Below, piece after piece: positions 6,359-6,371 of a stretch of DNA of 6,371 bases. The position numbers were made by a program, and so were the translations under genes. The DNA comes from Rickettsiales bacterium. GTDB lineage: Bacteria > Pseudomonadota > Alphaproteobacteria > Rickettsiales > UBA3002. The stretch lies in contig PBPD01000102.1 of the NCBI GenBank assembly GCA_002725445.1, forward strand, positions 1 through 6,371, in the 5' to 3' direction. The notes under the pieces were generated by a model. It saw only the letters and a program-made list of their open reading frames with translations, searched no databases and had not been told where the DNA came from. Positions within the stretch are counted from its first letter, which is position 1, and each line of letters starts with the position of its first letter.

Positions 6359-6371
6359 TGCTACTATAGCA
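6359..6371. repeat. Short inverted repeat overlapping the candidate promoter
   Basis: TGCTA and TAGCA arms of 5 bp flank a 3-nt centre (CTA on the plus strand). The adjacent GCATGC palindrome (6351-6356) and repeated TAGCA on the minus strand make the region 6351-6371 unusually symmetric. It could be an operator, or the edge of a larger element outside the window. It is short enough to arise by chance. Confidence 0.3.
6363..6371 (-). promoter_or_regulatory. Candidate extended -10 promoter element (TGCTATAGT)
   Basis: On the minus strand the sequence TGCTATAGT fits the extended -10 pattern TGnTATAAT with one mismatch. Transcription would start near 6356, giving a 5' leader of about 25 nt before the GTG. 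The -35 region lies outside the window, so this is only a candidate. The same bases form one arm of a short inverted repeat (6359-6371). Confidence 0.4.

Overview
The window is a compact bacterial gene block with every gene on the minus strand, read from right (6371) to left (1). The layout is typical of Alphaproteobacteria: ptsP (nitrogen-PTS enzyme I), then a RodZ-like membrane helix-turn-helix protein, then ispG (MEP isoprenoid pathway), then hisS (histidyl-tRNA synthetase). The IspG form also fits: about 414 residues, with a long spacing between the second and third iron-sulfur cysteines. I cannot place the organism below class level from this sequence alone.

In transcription order: (1) 6331-5324, a TIM-barrel flavoprotein of the nitronate monooxygenase / FabK family. 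It starts at GTG with a good Shine-Dalgarno sequence, and a candidate extended -10 box lies at the window edge. (2) 5286-2992, PtsP, with GAF, EI N-terminal, phosphohistidine and PEP-binding domains all complete. (3) 2989-2366, a short RodZ-like protein with a cytoplasmic HTH domain, one membrane span and a reduced periplasmic tail. (4) 2337-1093, IspG with its three iron-sulfur cysteines and glutamate. (5) 1112-216, a Sec-exported ankyrin-repeat protein inserted between ispG and hisS. (6) 213-1, the first 71 residues of HisRS, cut by the window edge.

The junctions are very tight: 37 nt, 2 nt, 28 nt, a 20-nt overlap, and 2 nt. I see no terminator anywhere, so the simplest reading is one operon with translational coupling, possibly with an internal start just before ispG. 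The genes do not form one pathway. They join nitrogen/PTS signalling, envelope or cell-shape control, isoprenoid synthesis and translation. There is no stretch over 300 bases without a gene, and no RNA gene, mobile element or CRISPR array is visible.

Most of the window is ordinary conserved chromosome. The parts worth a second look are the exported ankyrin protein in the ispG-hisS interval, the shortened RodZ-like protein with two periplasmic cysteines, the FabK-like signature of the first gene, and a possible leaderless start for ispG. I found no convincing evidence of an undescribed multi-gene system.
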